Source: Przewalskia tangutica
Taxonomy: Eukaryota > Streptophyta > Magnoliopsida > Solanales > Solanaceae
Length of the DNA: 64,000 nt
Direction: 5' to 3'
NCBI GenBank assembly: GCA_029844215.1
Contig: CM056733.1
Span: forward strand, 14,505,501-14,569,500
Shown here: positions 1 to 12,300 of the stretch, one piece after another
Layout of the letters: each line of letters begins with the position of its first letter
Position numbering within the stretch: the stretch's first letter is position 1
The notes under the pieces: generated by a model
What the model saw: the letters and a program-made list of their open reading frames with translations, nothing else
Told to the model about the DNA's origin: nothing
Databases searched by the model: none
Position numbers and translations under genes: made by a program

Positions 1-426
1 ACTACAACAACTAACGCTATAGAATCTATACAACTTTTACTGAAATAGATATCTGTAAATAGACTAAAAAAGCTCAGTTTGAGGCTCTTAGTAAACACTA
101 AAGCTAAACTAAGTGTATTGTCATGACTAAACTTTAATTTCAACTGGTTGGCACTGCCAGGAACAAATGGTCACAGATTTTCTACTCCTAATGTAAGGTT
201 AAACAAGTATGAAATATAGCCATATTGAGTGATCTGTCTATATGTACGATAACTGAATTCCTACAGGCTATAAGTGATAATTCGCAAAAAACTTCATATA
301 TTAAAAGGAACATCATGTGGGGGTGCCTATACACCGCTGCGCCCAATGAAGTTACAATTAGATGAAGTTCCAAAGGGAAAAGAACAAACCCGCGGGTCAG
401 GAGACAACCTATCAATAAATCACGCT
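1..426. other. AT-rich DNA, probably intronic to the HMG-box gene
   Basis: No convincing exon, RNA gene or repeat was seen here. It lies downstream of exon 2 of the minus-strand HMG-box gene and is most simply intron sequence. Short open frames in it have no recognisable domain. Confidence 0.3.
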
Positions 427-511
427 TACAACAACAACATACTCAATGTAATATCACAAGTCCCTATCTCGGGAGGTAGAGAGTCTGTTTTCGATAGACC
501 CTTGGCTCAAG
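427..511 (-). mobile_element. SINE 3' fragment (Solanaceae TS/SolS type)
   Basis: On the minus strand the sequence reads GGGTCTATCGAAAACAG, then CTCTCTACCTCCCGAGATAG, then a GATATTACATTGAGTATG segment ending in a TTGTTGTTG tail. That is the typical 3' part of Solanaceae SINEs, which end in TTG repeats. The 5' tRNA-like part with A and B boxes is missing and the middle is shortened. It lies in what would be an HMG-box gene intron. Confidence 0.55.
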
Positions 512-647
512 GAAAAGTATTTCAAAGCAGTTAGAGAAAAGAAATAACGAGATGGTAAAAGTTACATTAACAGTTTAATAAGGAGGAATATGATTTTATA
601 CATGAAAGAAGAAAAATATATTATGATTGTAAGAAAAAGGTACATAC

Positions 648-884
648 AAGAAATAGAAGAAAGCAGTGGGAGGCTTTTTAGGCTTGTTGGCATCTATTTT
701 TGCAATCTTCTTCTTGGAAGTGGCCTTAAGTTTCTTCCCTGATGTGGCCTTTACCATTGGACTGAAATTTATCAATCAAGAAAATAAATGGGGAGTGAGG
801 AACACAAAACAAACAATTTTGTTCTTCTTACCATTTGGTAGAGGCTGAAGTTGAAGCAGACTTTGCTGAACCTTTCTTTGCCAT
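648..884 (-). CDS. HMG-box protein gene, first two exons (partial)
   Basis: I see an ATG at 884-882 opening a lysine/serine-rich start (MAKKGSAKSASTSAS), a donor GTAAG after 832, an acceptor TTTCAG ending at 762, and a second exon from 761 to 648 that stays in frame and ends before a GTATGT donor. Exon 2 is rich in lysine and finishes with NKPKKPPTAFFYF, which is how plant HMG-box domains begin (basic tail, then a KP-K-PP-AFF start). HMG-box proteins are nuclear DNA-bending chromatin proteins. The rest of the box should lie in later exons; I could not find a convincing third exon in 1-640, so it is probably left of the window or the gene is a fragment. The LINE and everything nested in it sit about 215 bp upstream of the ATG. 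The splice sites are read by eye, without transcript support. Confidence 0.55.
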
Positions 885-1099
885 TTTTTCCTTCTTTTAC
901 CTAAAGGGCAACGGACCTCTCGAGAATATGTCAAATAAAATCGAAAACAAAACAAATGCTTTAATTTCAGCTTGAGAAAAAAATTAACTGGAGGTACTTA
1001 TTAAAGTGTTGAATTAATGAATGGTCCTTTGACTTAAAATGTGATTAAGTTAAAGGGTTGAAGTGTAATATTTAAAACTTATTAAATTTTCTTGTTCCA
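885..1099. other. Short upstream region of the HMG-box gene
   Basis: This AT-rich stretch lies between the HMG-box ATG and the LINE insertion point. It presumably holds the 5' UTR and proximal promoter. I saw no certain TATA box. Its natural continuation is now beyond 39373, on the far side of the LINE. Confidence 0.35.
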
Positions 1100-1114
1100 T
1101 GTGTAAGAAATCCT
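1100..1114. repeat. LINE target-site duplication, left copy
   Basis: TGTGTAAGAAATCCT occurs here, directly next to the LINE 3' tail, and again at 39359-39373, next to the LINE 5' end. The copies are identical over 15 bp (the first base could also belong to the element). Direct repeats of this length are the expected mark of target-primed reverse transcription. Confidence 0.9.
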
Positions 1115-1194
1115 CTTCTTTTTTTCCAGGTAAATGCAAATATTATTACTAAGAAAGGAAAGAACAGGTGGCTACAATCAGTCATTGAGGGTTC
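1115..1194 (-). other. LINE 3' UTR and A-rich tail
   Basis: The 80 bases after the ORF2 stop end, on the minus strand, in an A-run with a terminal AAGAAG, directly against the target-site duplication. The tail is short for an L1, about ten bases. Confidence 0.8.
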
Positions 1195-4100
1195 TCAATC
1201 CTCAACGTAATACAAACAAGAAATGAAGGAGGGGTGGGGCCACTCGGATGCGTTACAAGAGGGGATTAAATCATAGAGAACTCTATAAGTTGTTGTTTTA
1301 ACTTTCGCAATGACCTCTTCTGCCGTTAAGCTAGTGCCTTCAAAGAGCAATGTATTTCTTGTCCTCCAAATCTCATATACCACTATGCAAAAGGCAAGTA
1401 AGATAGATTTGGCTCGGATGCATGTCCCGCGGTGGTCTTTTTTGATCCACTTAAGTGTGCTTTCAATAGTTGTCATTTCTCTTCTAATACCCAACCATTC
1501 CCTTATGCACTTCCAAATCACGCGGGTGTAGGGGCAAGTAAAGAAGAGGTGCGCCCTTGTCTCATTAGCCCGTTTGCAGAACCCGCAAGACCTATCTTCC
1601 AAGTTTAGGTAGGAGAGAGTGTCTTTTGTAGCTAACCGCTTCCTACAAGTGAGCCAAACTGTGAAAGAGAATTTAGGAGGAATGAAGCCTTTCCAAATTT
1701 GAGACATCCAAAGCTTTTTATCTTGCGGTATGCACAAGACCTCATACACGAGACTAGAATCAAATCTTCCATTGGTACAACACTTTTCCAAGCCTGCAAT
1801 TGCGTTACCTTGGCTACCAAAGATGGAAAAGAATTTGTCGCGAATGCCACAAATGTTTTTGAATAAGGGGGAGTCCCTAGCACGTACCTCATAATCCCAA
1901 AAGGATAGGCCTCTCAAATAGTAGCTATTAATCCATTGGACCCATAAGGTATCCGTCTTTTTGTGAGTTTGCCAAATGGTCCGGGAGAGTAAGGCATGGT
2001 TCCATTCTTTGATGTTCATAAGACCCAAGCCTCCTTCGGATTGAGGCAAACAAATGACATCCCAAGCGACTCTTGGTGGCTTACCACCCCATAAGAACTG
2101 AATGCATGTTGACCGTACCTTGTTGAGAACTGAGGAGGGAATAGGAAGTGCCCGAAACCAAAAGCTCTCAACACCTTGAATAACCGATCTGATTAGTTCC
2201 AGCTTTCCCGCATAAGAGAGTGAGTGATGCCCCCATTTCTGAATGTATTCTGAGATTGCATTAGTGAATGGAGCAAACTGATCAACCGAGACTGAAATTG
2301 GGGACAAAGGGATCCCTGGCACCGTCTTCGAAAGACACCAATTCCGAAACCCACTCTAGACAAGATCAAGTCACGAATTGTATCATGCACTCCCACTAAG
2401 TAGATGGAGGATTTAGACGGGTTAAGAGTTAACCCTGAGGCAGCCTCCAACTCTTCCAGACACTCCATAAGAACCCCAACTGAAGGAACATCCCCTTTGG
2501 AAAAAAGCATGAGGTCATCCGTGAATGCAAGGTGAGTGATGCCCAATCTCTTACACTTAGGATGATAGGAGAAAGCTCTTGCCGAAGTCTTTAGTTTTAG
2601 CAACCTTGAAAGGTATTCTATGCACAAGATAAAGAGCATAGGAGACATAGGATCACCTTGCCTTAGGTCGCGCTTACCCTTGAAATAATCATGTAGCTCC
2701 TCATTGATTGAAAGAGAGAAAGAGGTTGAGCTAACACATTCCATGATCCATCTTACAAATCTGTCCAGAAATTTGAGTCCTCTTAGTACCGACTCAAGGA
2801 AGTTCCAAGAGACCGTATCAAATGCTTTCCGTAGATCCATCATAAGCATACACCTTGGTGAGACTCTAGTTCTATTAAAACCTCTCACAAGTTCTTGTGC
2901 AACAAAGACATTGTCCACCATGTTTCTTCCTTTCACAAAAGCCCCTTGAGATTTATCAACAAGAGTAGGAAGAACCTTTGCCATCCGGTTAGCTAAAATC
3001 TTTGTTATGATCTTGTATACCACATTAGTTAATCCAATAGGCCTAAAATCATTTACCTTGGGATCCCGATCAGTCTTGGGCATGAGGGTAATGATGGTAT
3101 GATTCACTTGTTTCAAAAGGACTCCGGATGAGAAGAATTCTTATACACTTCTTACTACATCTTGCCCCACATCCCTCCATCTTTTCTTGAAGAAGGCAGC
3201 CGAAAAACCATCCGGGCCAGGTGCCTTGTCATTGCCTATATCGGAAAGAGCCTCCCAAATCTCCTTTGGGGAGATAAAATGCAAAAGATGTAATCCATCC
3301 TCTTCTCTTAGCGTCGGGCCAGAACCCAATACCTCGGGATCAATGTTGGTTGAGGGTCGGGATGAGCCTAAAAGGTCTTTGTAAATTTCTACAAGCATCT
3401 CTCTAACTTCCCCGGGAGATGTTGTGATAGTACCATTGGCCTTAACAAGGTAGTTGATTGAGTTCCTGACATTACTCCTCTTGATCAAGCTGTGAATGTA
3501 TTTGGAGCATCTATCACTCCCAATCAAATGTTTTTGCCTCGACTTTTGTCTTATGAAGTGTTTTTCGGCTTCAAGTAAGATGTTTGCTTTAGCTCTTAAG
3601 GACTTAACATTGGCTTTTAGTTCATCATCAAAGGGATCTTCCATATGCGCATTGATAGCCTCCTTAAACTCCATGTTTGCCGCATTTGCTCTTTGTTCTA
3701 TGCTTCCAAAATCACTTATGTTCAATTCTCGCAATGGTTTTTTCAGGGCCTTCAATTTTGAGGCTAGTATGAATTGGGCAGTTCCCAATATGTCCTGTCT
3801 CCAGTATGAAGTCAATATGTTCTCGAATGCGGGGTGTGAGAGCCACATATTCATGAACTTGAAAGGTCGTTTCCCAACATTATAGGATGCAATAACCGGC
3901 TATCACGGACGTTGGTCCGAGATCGGTTCCATAGGCAAGTAATCGTCGTGCATTCTAGGGTCAAATCACTCCAATGTTGATTCATCATCACTCTATCAAG
4001 CTTAGACCATATCGAACCATTCGTCCAAGTGTAGAAGGAACCGGAAGAAGGAGTGTCTTCTAGTCCATGAGCATTCCTGAATTCTCCAAGATCCCTAAGT

Positions 4101-4591
4101 GCGTAAGGCGTGAGAGGAGGACCACCCGCCTTATCATGTGGGTAGCAATAAGTGTTGAAATCTCCAATAATCATACAAGGCTTGACAATGCCGATGCCCA
4201 AGTGAGTAAGGTGATGCCAAAGTTTCCTTCTTTCCGGGATGCTATAAACCGGGTACACAAATGTGACAAGGAAGGACACTTGTGTTATATTACATCTTGC
4301 TTGGATATGAATATGTTGAGAGTCCATTCCAAGCACTTCACAACAAACTCTGGAGGGATCCCAAAGTAATAACATTCTTCCGCCATCAATGAAATCTAAG
4401 TTGGAGCAAAAATTCCAAGCTTTGAATCTTTGAGTAGTAAAAGAGTCTATCCGTGCTCGAGAGAATTTAGTTTCCATTAGACAAACCATTGCCACATCAT
4501 GTTGTTTTTTGAGCCTACACACAAGAGTTTGCGTGGCTGCCCTATCCCTTTGTCCGCAAAGACCCCGGACATTCCAACAAAGTACTTTCAT
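1195..4591 (-). pseudogene. LINE ORF2: endonuclease, reverse transcriptase, zinc-binding region (broken)
   Basis: The product nicks target DNA and copies the LINE RNA. Domains in order: an APE-type endonuclease at 4591-3851 (WNVRG start, METKF, GDFN, SKLDR), a reverse transcriptase at about 3850-2330, and a zf-RVT-like C-terminus at 2322-1195 (CGFC followed by H-x4-C). Visible breaks: two adjacent stops and a frame change between about 3880 and 3950; an in-frame TAA at 3141; a frame change near 2320-2340. The endonuclease SDH motif reads SDQ in the shifted frame. The polymerase box at 2525-2514 reads FTDD where L1s have FADD, although both aspartates remain. ORF2 starts at 4591 and overlaps the ORF1 stop as TAATG, a layout suited to termination-reinitiation. 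Confidence 0.92.
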
Positions 4592-5214
4592 TAGGAAACA
4601 AAAGAGGTTTTGTTAGCACCTCCGCGCTTCGCTGTCTTTGCCATACTACTACCTTTCGGCGTATTTTTCCTTGAAATTACTTCTTTACATCCCTCTTCCT
4701 TGTTGTTGGAATACAATACATGCGTCTCAGCCAGGCTATGTTCCCCGCGTTCAAAATTTATGCACCGTGATGCATGATTAGAATCTTCCGTAGCACACTT
4801 GTAGGTTCCCCCATCTAGTGAAGATTGCGGGTTCATTGGTGCTCCAGAATCAGTCTGCCTTGTCTCATTTCTCCTCCTATCATGTTGCGCAATACTAGTA
4901 TGGGGGTGAAGTCTTGAGGACCCCGCTTGTGTATCCCGTAAACTTGATGAGCTATGTTGACCCATAACCGGAGGAATAGCAACATGCGTAGCATCTCCCA
5001 CACTTCCGAGAATATGAGGTAGTGTTTGCTCACTATTCTCTGTGTCCATCATGTTTCCAGCATCTACGGGATGTTGACAAGGTGGTGGATAAGGGGAAGG
5101 AGGACCAGTTTCACCCGTAACTCTGTCGGTATCCAAACATGTAGAAACTCCCCCATTGTTAGGAGGTACCAATGGATTGCGATTTTTTGGAGCTTCTTGA
5201 GCGTTGGTATCTTG
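4591..5214 (-). pseudogene. LINE ORF1, C-terminal segment
   Basis: This open segment is rich in Pro, Ser, Thr and Asn and ends at TAA (4593-4591), which overlaps the ORF2 ATG. It joins in frame to the DUF4283/zinc-knuckle segment at 9250-8541 once the solo LTR and one TCTTG copy are removed. No domain is recognised in it, but variable low-complexity C-termini are usual in plant LINE ORF1 proteins. Together the four ORF1 pieces total 2,664 bp, or 887 codons plus the stop. Confidence 0.85.
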
Positions 5215-8200
5215 TGTTATACCCCGTATTTCCAGTGTATGTACGTAAGGACGTACGTAGAAAAATTTGAACTTTTACATAGGCTTGGCCGAATTAACTT
5301 TGTTCACAACACCCGATTAGAGTCGTTTTTTGACGAAACGTTTCCACAGCTTTCGTAGGGAAAATTCCGGCTATGTCATTTTTAATTTTTGCGGATTTTT
5401 CCGAGAGACGAAACATTTTGGACCAACAAGAGGGCGACACTTGTCACCCTCTCATTGGAACACCTTGGGCGGTAATAGTGGTGGCCGAAAGTATGGCCAT
5501 TGTGGTCGAGGTTGGTAGGATATTTTGTGTTAGTTGGCTAGTGTGCACTGGCAAGATCTCGCCCTACACTTGCTATGCACTTGGCAAGATCTTGGCCATT
5601 GGTTGGCCTTGGCTTGTCCTATAAATACCCACCCCTTTGGAAGACTAATTCATCCATAAATTTGCCTAAGTCTTGAAAGCTCTCTTTCTCCCTTTTGTGT
5701 GTTGAGTTCGGTAGAGGCCTCCCTCTCCTGAGGCCTTGGCCGAGTGGTACCCTCCAGTGGTGCTAGCCGTAGGGTACCCCTTAGCCTAGTTGTCTCGTAT
5801 AATACACCCCCCTCTTGGTAGAAATACTCTCAAAAGTATTGTTATAATGCCCAAATTACCTTAGCCGTATACCTTGTAGTATTCTAAGGTTATACCTTTA
5901 CAAAATGCCCAGTTATACTATTATACTTCCCACCACAAAACCGAACCCTAAGGAAAATCTCCATAGTTAGTTGGAGTAGTATGTAGAAGTTGGTTAGAAC
6001 TTCTGGGTGGTTTAGAGCGGGTTGGAGCGCACGGAGTTGGAGCTAAACGTTACTCAGGATCGACATTTAAACTTGGATAATTTTGGTCTTATCGAGGTAA
6101 ACACTCTTGACCTTCTATTGTAATTGGAAATTACATGTTGTAGGAATATATAGTTGAAGTATACTATATATAGAATCAACATAATGTGCGGCAATGTCTT
6201 TTGACTTAAGCTGAATTTAAAGAAGAGAATCTGTAATTACATAGACGTATTACTGAGACTTGTGTAGCATTGATGTGTAGTAGAATCGCATTACGTCCGG
6301 TTAGACGTGCAAACCCCACTGGTTGGCTTGATGGCACGCCGATAGATGAGGAGATTTACTGTTGTTGCGGGGGAGGTCTTCAATTTTCTACGTAGAATGT
6401 TCTACGATAAGACCTAGATGTTAATAGCGCCTTGTGGCCTTATAGGTTGATGTACAATGCGTGGCGCGATCTACTCGGCCAGGAGTAGCGAAGCGGTTTG
6501 AGGTACTTGGGCGTTTTGCTATTAGTCGATAATCGTCGCGGTATGTGAACCTCTTCCTATCTCTTCTAGCATGATATGTGTGAACTATTTAGTACGGTAG
6601 ACGTCATGTGCTAAATGTATTTGATTGGTTTAAAACATAAAAGTGTTATAACGGCTTTATGGGAAGTTGGTTATACGACTTTATGTAAGAAAATACTTGT
6701 GGCTTTTAAAAGGTAATCGATTTGAACTATAACTGGTGGTTATGTGATAATAAAGAACTTGAAGTATTTCAAAAGATTTTTGAATCATTTTGAAAGAAGT
6801 AATACTTGGTTTTAAAAACTTAAGAGTTATACTAGCTTTATGGGAAGTTAGGTATAACGGCTTAAGAATGTTCTCTCGATTTGGAAATCGAATGTGTATC
6901 GACAAACCACTGCGGCGTTAATAAAAGGAAATGTTTGTGATTAAGTATTATTAAAACCAAGAGAAACTTCCATCCGCATGTAAGCTAAGATGAGACAAAA
7001 TGATATTTCCTAGATCATGGTCATTGTAATAAGATTGTTATAAACAAGAATGTCCTACTCACACATAAGGTTTATGTTTTTGATTGTTAAAAGAGAATTA
7101 TATTCCTAAATAAATAAGACTATGAACTACTAAACCTTTCTAAAATAAGAAACGTAAACACTTGAAATTAGGCAAACTTGGGCGTTTGGAAAATAATGTT
7201 GTTACTTGATTTTACAAAGGTAAGTATTTTGATTACTTAAAAGACAGTACTCTATTTTATACTACGGGTATTGTGTGACTTGTGTGAACTAAGCAGTTCT
7301 TTTAAAGATTTAATCGTGAAGTACTTTGGGGATAGGTACGAACTTGTTAGTAGAAAGTACCTTGTGTGAATAACTTGATTGTATTGGTTTGTGATAGCCT
7401 TGTAATACTTTCTTGTTGATTTGATAAGTAAACATGTTAGGATGCTACGTGTGTCGATTCTTGTGATTAGTATGTAAGGTCACTCTTGTTGGCTTACGTT
7501 GTCAAACGTTAAGCCCGTTGATCGTTATTATATCACATACCCTCGACTTGTTATACCGAGGGCTTGCCACCCTGATGCGGGTCTATACGGCCTATGCAAA
7601 TTTGTGACTACGCGAGTCATGAGCTCCGGGATTGATCATTCCGGTGTTTAGCCCGACGCGGGATGCCCTATGCGGTCTTTGAGGACTATGCGGTCTTTGA
7701 GGACTATGCGCGGTGCGGAGCCTAGGTGGATACCGGGGTTAAGCGCCTCGACGCGGTATACCTCGCGTGATGCAGGACCATGATTCGAGGAATACCTCAT
7801 GCGGTGCATGTGTGACCTATGCGAGTCGCTGCGATAGTTCGAGGATAGACGCGCACATTGATATCGCGCGAGTGGCCGCCGATCATGCGTGCGGTCTAGA
7901 AAGACCTCGTGATGCGCTTTATGGTATTTTGTTTGTATCGCGGGTCTTAGTAGTCGGCTATGCCTTCGCACTTACCCCGCATGCGGTTCTATTGTGATGA
8001 CTGAGGCGTGAGTCCCACGACTTGACATATTTATTTATTGTGAATCGTAGTTGGTTATCATACATGTCCCGCTTTATATAGACTACTATGATTTCATTTA
8101 CGATTTATTTCAGTTTCACATACTCTGCACTGTTATCGACCTCCTTGGGCCGCGTTCACGCCGCAGTAAAGGTACACCGCCGTTGATCCTCGCTCTTAGG

Positions 8201-8535
8201 GTCACGATTGCGTTGGGAAAGCTCCGTTTCTCGAGGCTTATCTTGGTATAGTCCTGTTGTGGTAGGTGCTTACATTCAGGGTATGACGGCCCCGTCGTTG
8301 TTGTCATATTATTCGTAGAGGTCAGAGTATCGTTGTGGCAGAATTTGTAAGAGGGTTAGAATCGCTCAAATTGCTATTTATATATATACCAAGGTAACCG
8401 CTTTTAGTTAGCTTTTTCTTATTTCACCGTCATTTTACATTGGTTACATGTATTGTCTTTATGTTCCGTGATTACTCGATGTTGTGTCACTAGGGTGCGG
8501 GGTAAGGCACCACCACGCCCAGTTCGGTCGTGACA
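5215..8535 (+). mobile_element. Solo LTR A (3.3 kb, gypsy-2-like family) in LINE ORF1
   Basis: It begins TGTTATACCCCGTATTTCC and ends GGTCGTGACA, flanked by TCTTG at 5210-5214 and 8536-8540. There is no internal region, so it is a solo LTR left by LTR-LTR recombination. Its termini match the gypsy-2 LTRs, but it is about 900 bp longer. A likely TATA box (TATAAATA) is at 5620-5627. A short tandem repeat of a GCGGTCTTTGAGGACTAT unit lies around 7670-7710, followed by the GC-rich block of CTCATGCGG-type repeats up to about 8000 that all LTRs in this window share. The small open frames inside have no recognisable protein and are not called. Confidence 0.93.
5620..5627 (+). promoter_or_regulatory. 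TATA box of solo LTR A
   Basis: TATAAATA followed by CCC sits about 400 bp into the LTR. The same CCTATAAATACCC context appears in both gypsy-2 LTRs (28873-28880 and 36191-36198), which supports it as the pol II promoter of this family. Confidence 0.6.
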
Positions 8536-8540
8536 TCTTG

Positions 8541-9250
8541 CCTCAGTTTTCTCCACGTCATGTGCTTGTGTCCAAAAGCCGCACAATGATAGCAAAAATC
8601 CGGGTAGTTCTCATAGTTCACCTTTTGAGTATACCTTCTATTGTCGGGGAGTTTGACACCAAATTCCATTACCGGTTCTTTGCTAACATCTACTTCCACT
8701 AAGACTCTTGCATAATTAATTTTTGACCTCTCCTTGGTATATTGATCCGTGTATAGAGGCTTTCCTACACGTGAAGCAATCTTGCTAAGGCCTGTTGCAC
8801 TCCAAATCGAAAGGGGAATGTCATGGAAAGTGACCCAGATTGGAATGTCCATGAATAAATCATCTGTTAATAGAACTCCTTTATTAATAGGCTTTAGCAT
8901 CATAGTATTCCCGAAGACCATATATGGGCCACCATGGAGTACATTTGTGTGTTCCTCTTCCGTCATGAATTTGAAAACTGTCCATCCTTTGCCATACGGG
9001 ATAATACGGCACTTCACTCCCCATCCTTTTACAATAGAATTCAATGCCTCTCTTCCTGGGAAGGGACCCGTGAAACACCCTATTAGGCAATATCCCCATG
9101 TTTCAATAAAGGGAACTTCATCCGTAGCTTCTATTTCTACATCTTCTCCTTGTTGTTCAATGAATTGTAACTTCATACCCTTTGCTTCAAGTCTGGTACC
9201 CGCAAAGACTCTCGCATAAGTCTTCTTAGGAGGAATGGAACCTTTGTTTT
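8541..9250 (-). pseudogene. LINE ORF1, DUF4283 and zinc-knuckle segment
   Basis: This is the conserved core of the ORF1 nucleic-acid-binding protein. From 9176 downward it reads through a DUF4283-type domain (WGYCLIGCF, then GWTVFKF, GPYMVFG and PIWVTFHDIPL) into a zinc knuckle starting CYHCAAFGH. The knuckle is damaged: the position of its last cysteine is Trp (GHKHMTW). The frame enters from the 28186-28478 piece across gypsy-1 and leaves to 5214 across solo LTR A without a shift, so neither insertion disturbed the reading frame apart from the inserted DNA. Confidence 0.9.
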
Positions 9251-12200
9251 TGTTACACCCCGTATTTACAGGACATGTTTTAAGAACGTACGTAAGAACT
9301 CACAAGTGTTAAGATTTGAGACTTGCAAAAATTTATCGAAATTATGAAATTGTCGGAAAACGAATTATTATGATGAATGGGAGGGCGACACGTGTCACCC
9401 CCCCTTAATGATGCCTTGGACGAAATAGGCATGGCCAAGATGGTCATTGACCATAGTCTTGGATGACTAAGTCTTGCAAGTAGTAGCTTGAGATTCTTGA
9501 CTAAGTCAAAGGACCCACAAGGCTTGATATTTGATAAGAGCTTATCCAAACCACCCATTTGGTTGCATCTTGACCCTCCATTACACTATATAATACTACT
9601 AGTAGCAAGACTAAGCCTAACACTTAGAAAAAATTTCAAGAAAATTTAAAGAAGAGCAAGAGTGCTCTCGGGTTCACTCTTGGAAAAAAAAGAAAAACAT
9701 TTGTTCCTTGATCATTAAGCTCCCCACTTTAAACCAAGGTTCTTGAGTGTATTGTAAGCATATCTCAATAGAAAAATCTCGGAAAAAGATAGTTTTCGGG
9801 TTAGTCGCAAAGCTAAAACCTAGTTGTCTTTCTAGGTTTTGTTTGAGAGTTTGAAGGAAATTTGTTGGTGTTGTTCTAAGGGTCTCAAGTAGCGGATTGA
9901 AGCGTCTTGAAGAGGCTCTAAGTTGCTAAGGAGCAACTTCGGATTTGGAGTTGGATTAAGATTCATTGAGGTATAATCTTGTCCCTTAAAAGTGTTACAA
10001 GATTATTTATATTGTTGTTAGCTTTACTTGTTGCTAGCATGAAGTATGTGTTGAAGTTTATAAGTGTTATGGATTGCTTGTAGCCTTAGAATCCGAAATG
10101 TAATGTAAGCCATGTGAAGTTGGATTACAAATTGGTCGTTTATTAGAATCGTCGCATGTTAATTACTTGGAGATTATAGTAGTTATAATCGATTGCGACT
10201 TGATATCATGTTAGGCTAATAACTTGGATTGAAATGGAAATTGGATAAGAATTGATGTTGTAGTACTTCAAGTTAGCCGAATTGGCCTAGTAAGTTGTAT
10301 TAATTTGATATCTATTGTGGGGCGGAATTTTACACGTCTAGTAGGCGTGTAATCCCCTATTGTTGATTGCATTGTTTGGGCCTTAAATGTGGCGTGTTTG
10401 GTTATTGTATTCGGCCTTGAAAAAGGTGGCAAAGTAAGTAGAAACAAAGGAGGTGCTGTCCGATTTTCCGTAGAATTTAGTGACCTTACACTTGTAATAT
10501 TCTACGTTTGAAGTAAGACGTTAATAGACGTATTGTGGATATTATAGGTTGACATACTACGAGCGGGATATTGTACTTGGCAAGTGGTTGACCCGAAGAG
10601 GTATGTAGAAATTCTCCTATCTTTTGAGCATGACTAGTTGTACGTATATAGTACGGTAGACGTACAAGACCTTGATATCCTTTACTAGTTTTATGAATAG
10701 CCAAGTCGGGTGAGTTAGGAGATTAACTCACTTCTTTGAAAATATTAAGGATGTCTAATGTTTTATTAAAGTTAAGGGACTTGAAGAGTTTTAAAGTATG
10801 TGATACTTGTTCCGTTTTAAACGTATAAGTCCCTTGGATAGGAAATTGTATTTGGCTAAGGTGTAAAGTGAATATAACGACTTTATGGGAAGTTGGTTAT
10901 ATTTGCTTTATGGAAAGATAAATGACTTGATTTTAATGAAAAAGCAATATGATTTTAAGGCATCAATTGCCTAAGGTTTTATAATAAAAGGAGTCACTTG
11001 ATTTAGAGACCTAACTTTATTTCTAAAGGTATTGTGACTTGCCTTGAAATGTAATTTGGACTTGATACTATGGTTAATAGTATCTCTAAAGTTTTATACT
11101 AAAAAGAGTCATTTGTTTTAAAGAGTGGAAGTGTCACACCCCGAACCCCGGGCCCGTGACTGGTGCCCTACCTGGGCACCTTTCTACCTTGACAATACAA
11201 GTAAACTGCGGAAATTAAATAACACCTCATTTTTTTTTCTTTTAAAGCAACCGTACATGCAAGGGCAAAGCCGACAAGGCTGCCATATATACATAAACAA
11301 AAGACACTACACCGTACATGAGTCCAATCCCACATATGAATACAGACCTCTAGGAGTTAAACTGAAATATGACGGGACAAGGCCCCGCCGTACCCAAAAC
11401 TGTACAAAGCCTGTACTGAAGGATATATACCAAAACGATAAACTCCTGGACAGAGGGAGCTATCCAAAAACCCTGAGCAGGATCCTACACCTGCCGATCA
11501 CCAAACAAATGCACCTATACTGCGCAGATTGAACGCATTTCCGGGCGAGGTCAAGACGAAGAATGTACCAAGTATGTGAGCGATGAAATCGTAATAAAAT
11601 CATAATGATCTTATCAAACAAGAGACATGTATGATAGCCAACCTACAGTACATAACACATAAGCAGTCATATCAAGTCAGGGACGCAGGCCCTCCAAGTC
11701 GCTACTCAAATATAACTATGGGTCTCACGCCTATAATATCAATCATGCCCGTGGAATCCTTCCTCACCGCGATCCATGATGTAATAACACCAATAAGGAT
11801 ACATGCACACCAAGTCCCCGTGTCCTAAATACCACGTGGTCTCATGCCCTAATCCCACATCGTAAAAGCATGACCATAGGTAACACAAACAACCGGGACA
11901 TATATGATAATCAAATTACAACACATTGTGCCTTACCAACAATGAGAGTAAACAGAGTATCCTTACAATATAAAATAGGAAGCTCATGATCAAAACAGAC
12001 CATCCGCGCAAAGATCATTTAGCCATCCTACTCCTGGGACTATTTCACCCGCATAGGCCGCATGGACCCGCGTGAGGTATCCCTCGCATGGGACTATTTC
12101 ACCCGCATAAGCCCTTACGGACTCGCATGAGGTATTCCTCGCATAGGCTGGACCCGCCCGCATGGGACTATTTCACCCGCATAAGTCCTTACGGACCCGC

Positions 12201-12300
12201 ATGAGGTATTCCTCGCATCGTGGGTAGCAATTCCATGGAATTTTCAAATGCCACAAACCCGGGGAATGACCCCGAAACGACTGATATACCAATAGCACAC

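Noticed and set aside
188..534. Overlapping open frames on both strands near the left edge
   Set aside because: They cover the SINE remnant and flanking intron-like DNA, with no protein features.
666..848. Plus-strand hydrophobic 60-codon frame
   Set aside because: It is the complement of the Lys-rich HMG-box exon 2 and its intron; the minus strand gives a better explanation.
7648..7997. Arg- and Cys-rich open frames in solo LTR A
   Set aside because: They come from the GC-rich repeat block of the LTR and appear on both strands without start context or homology.
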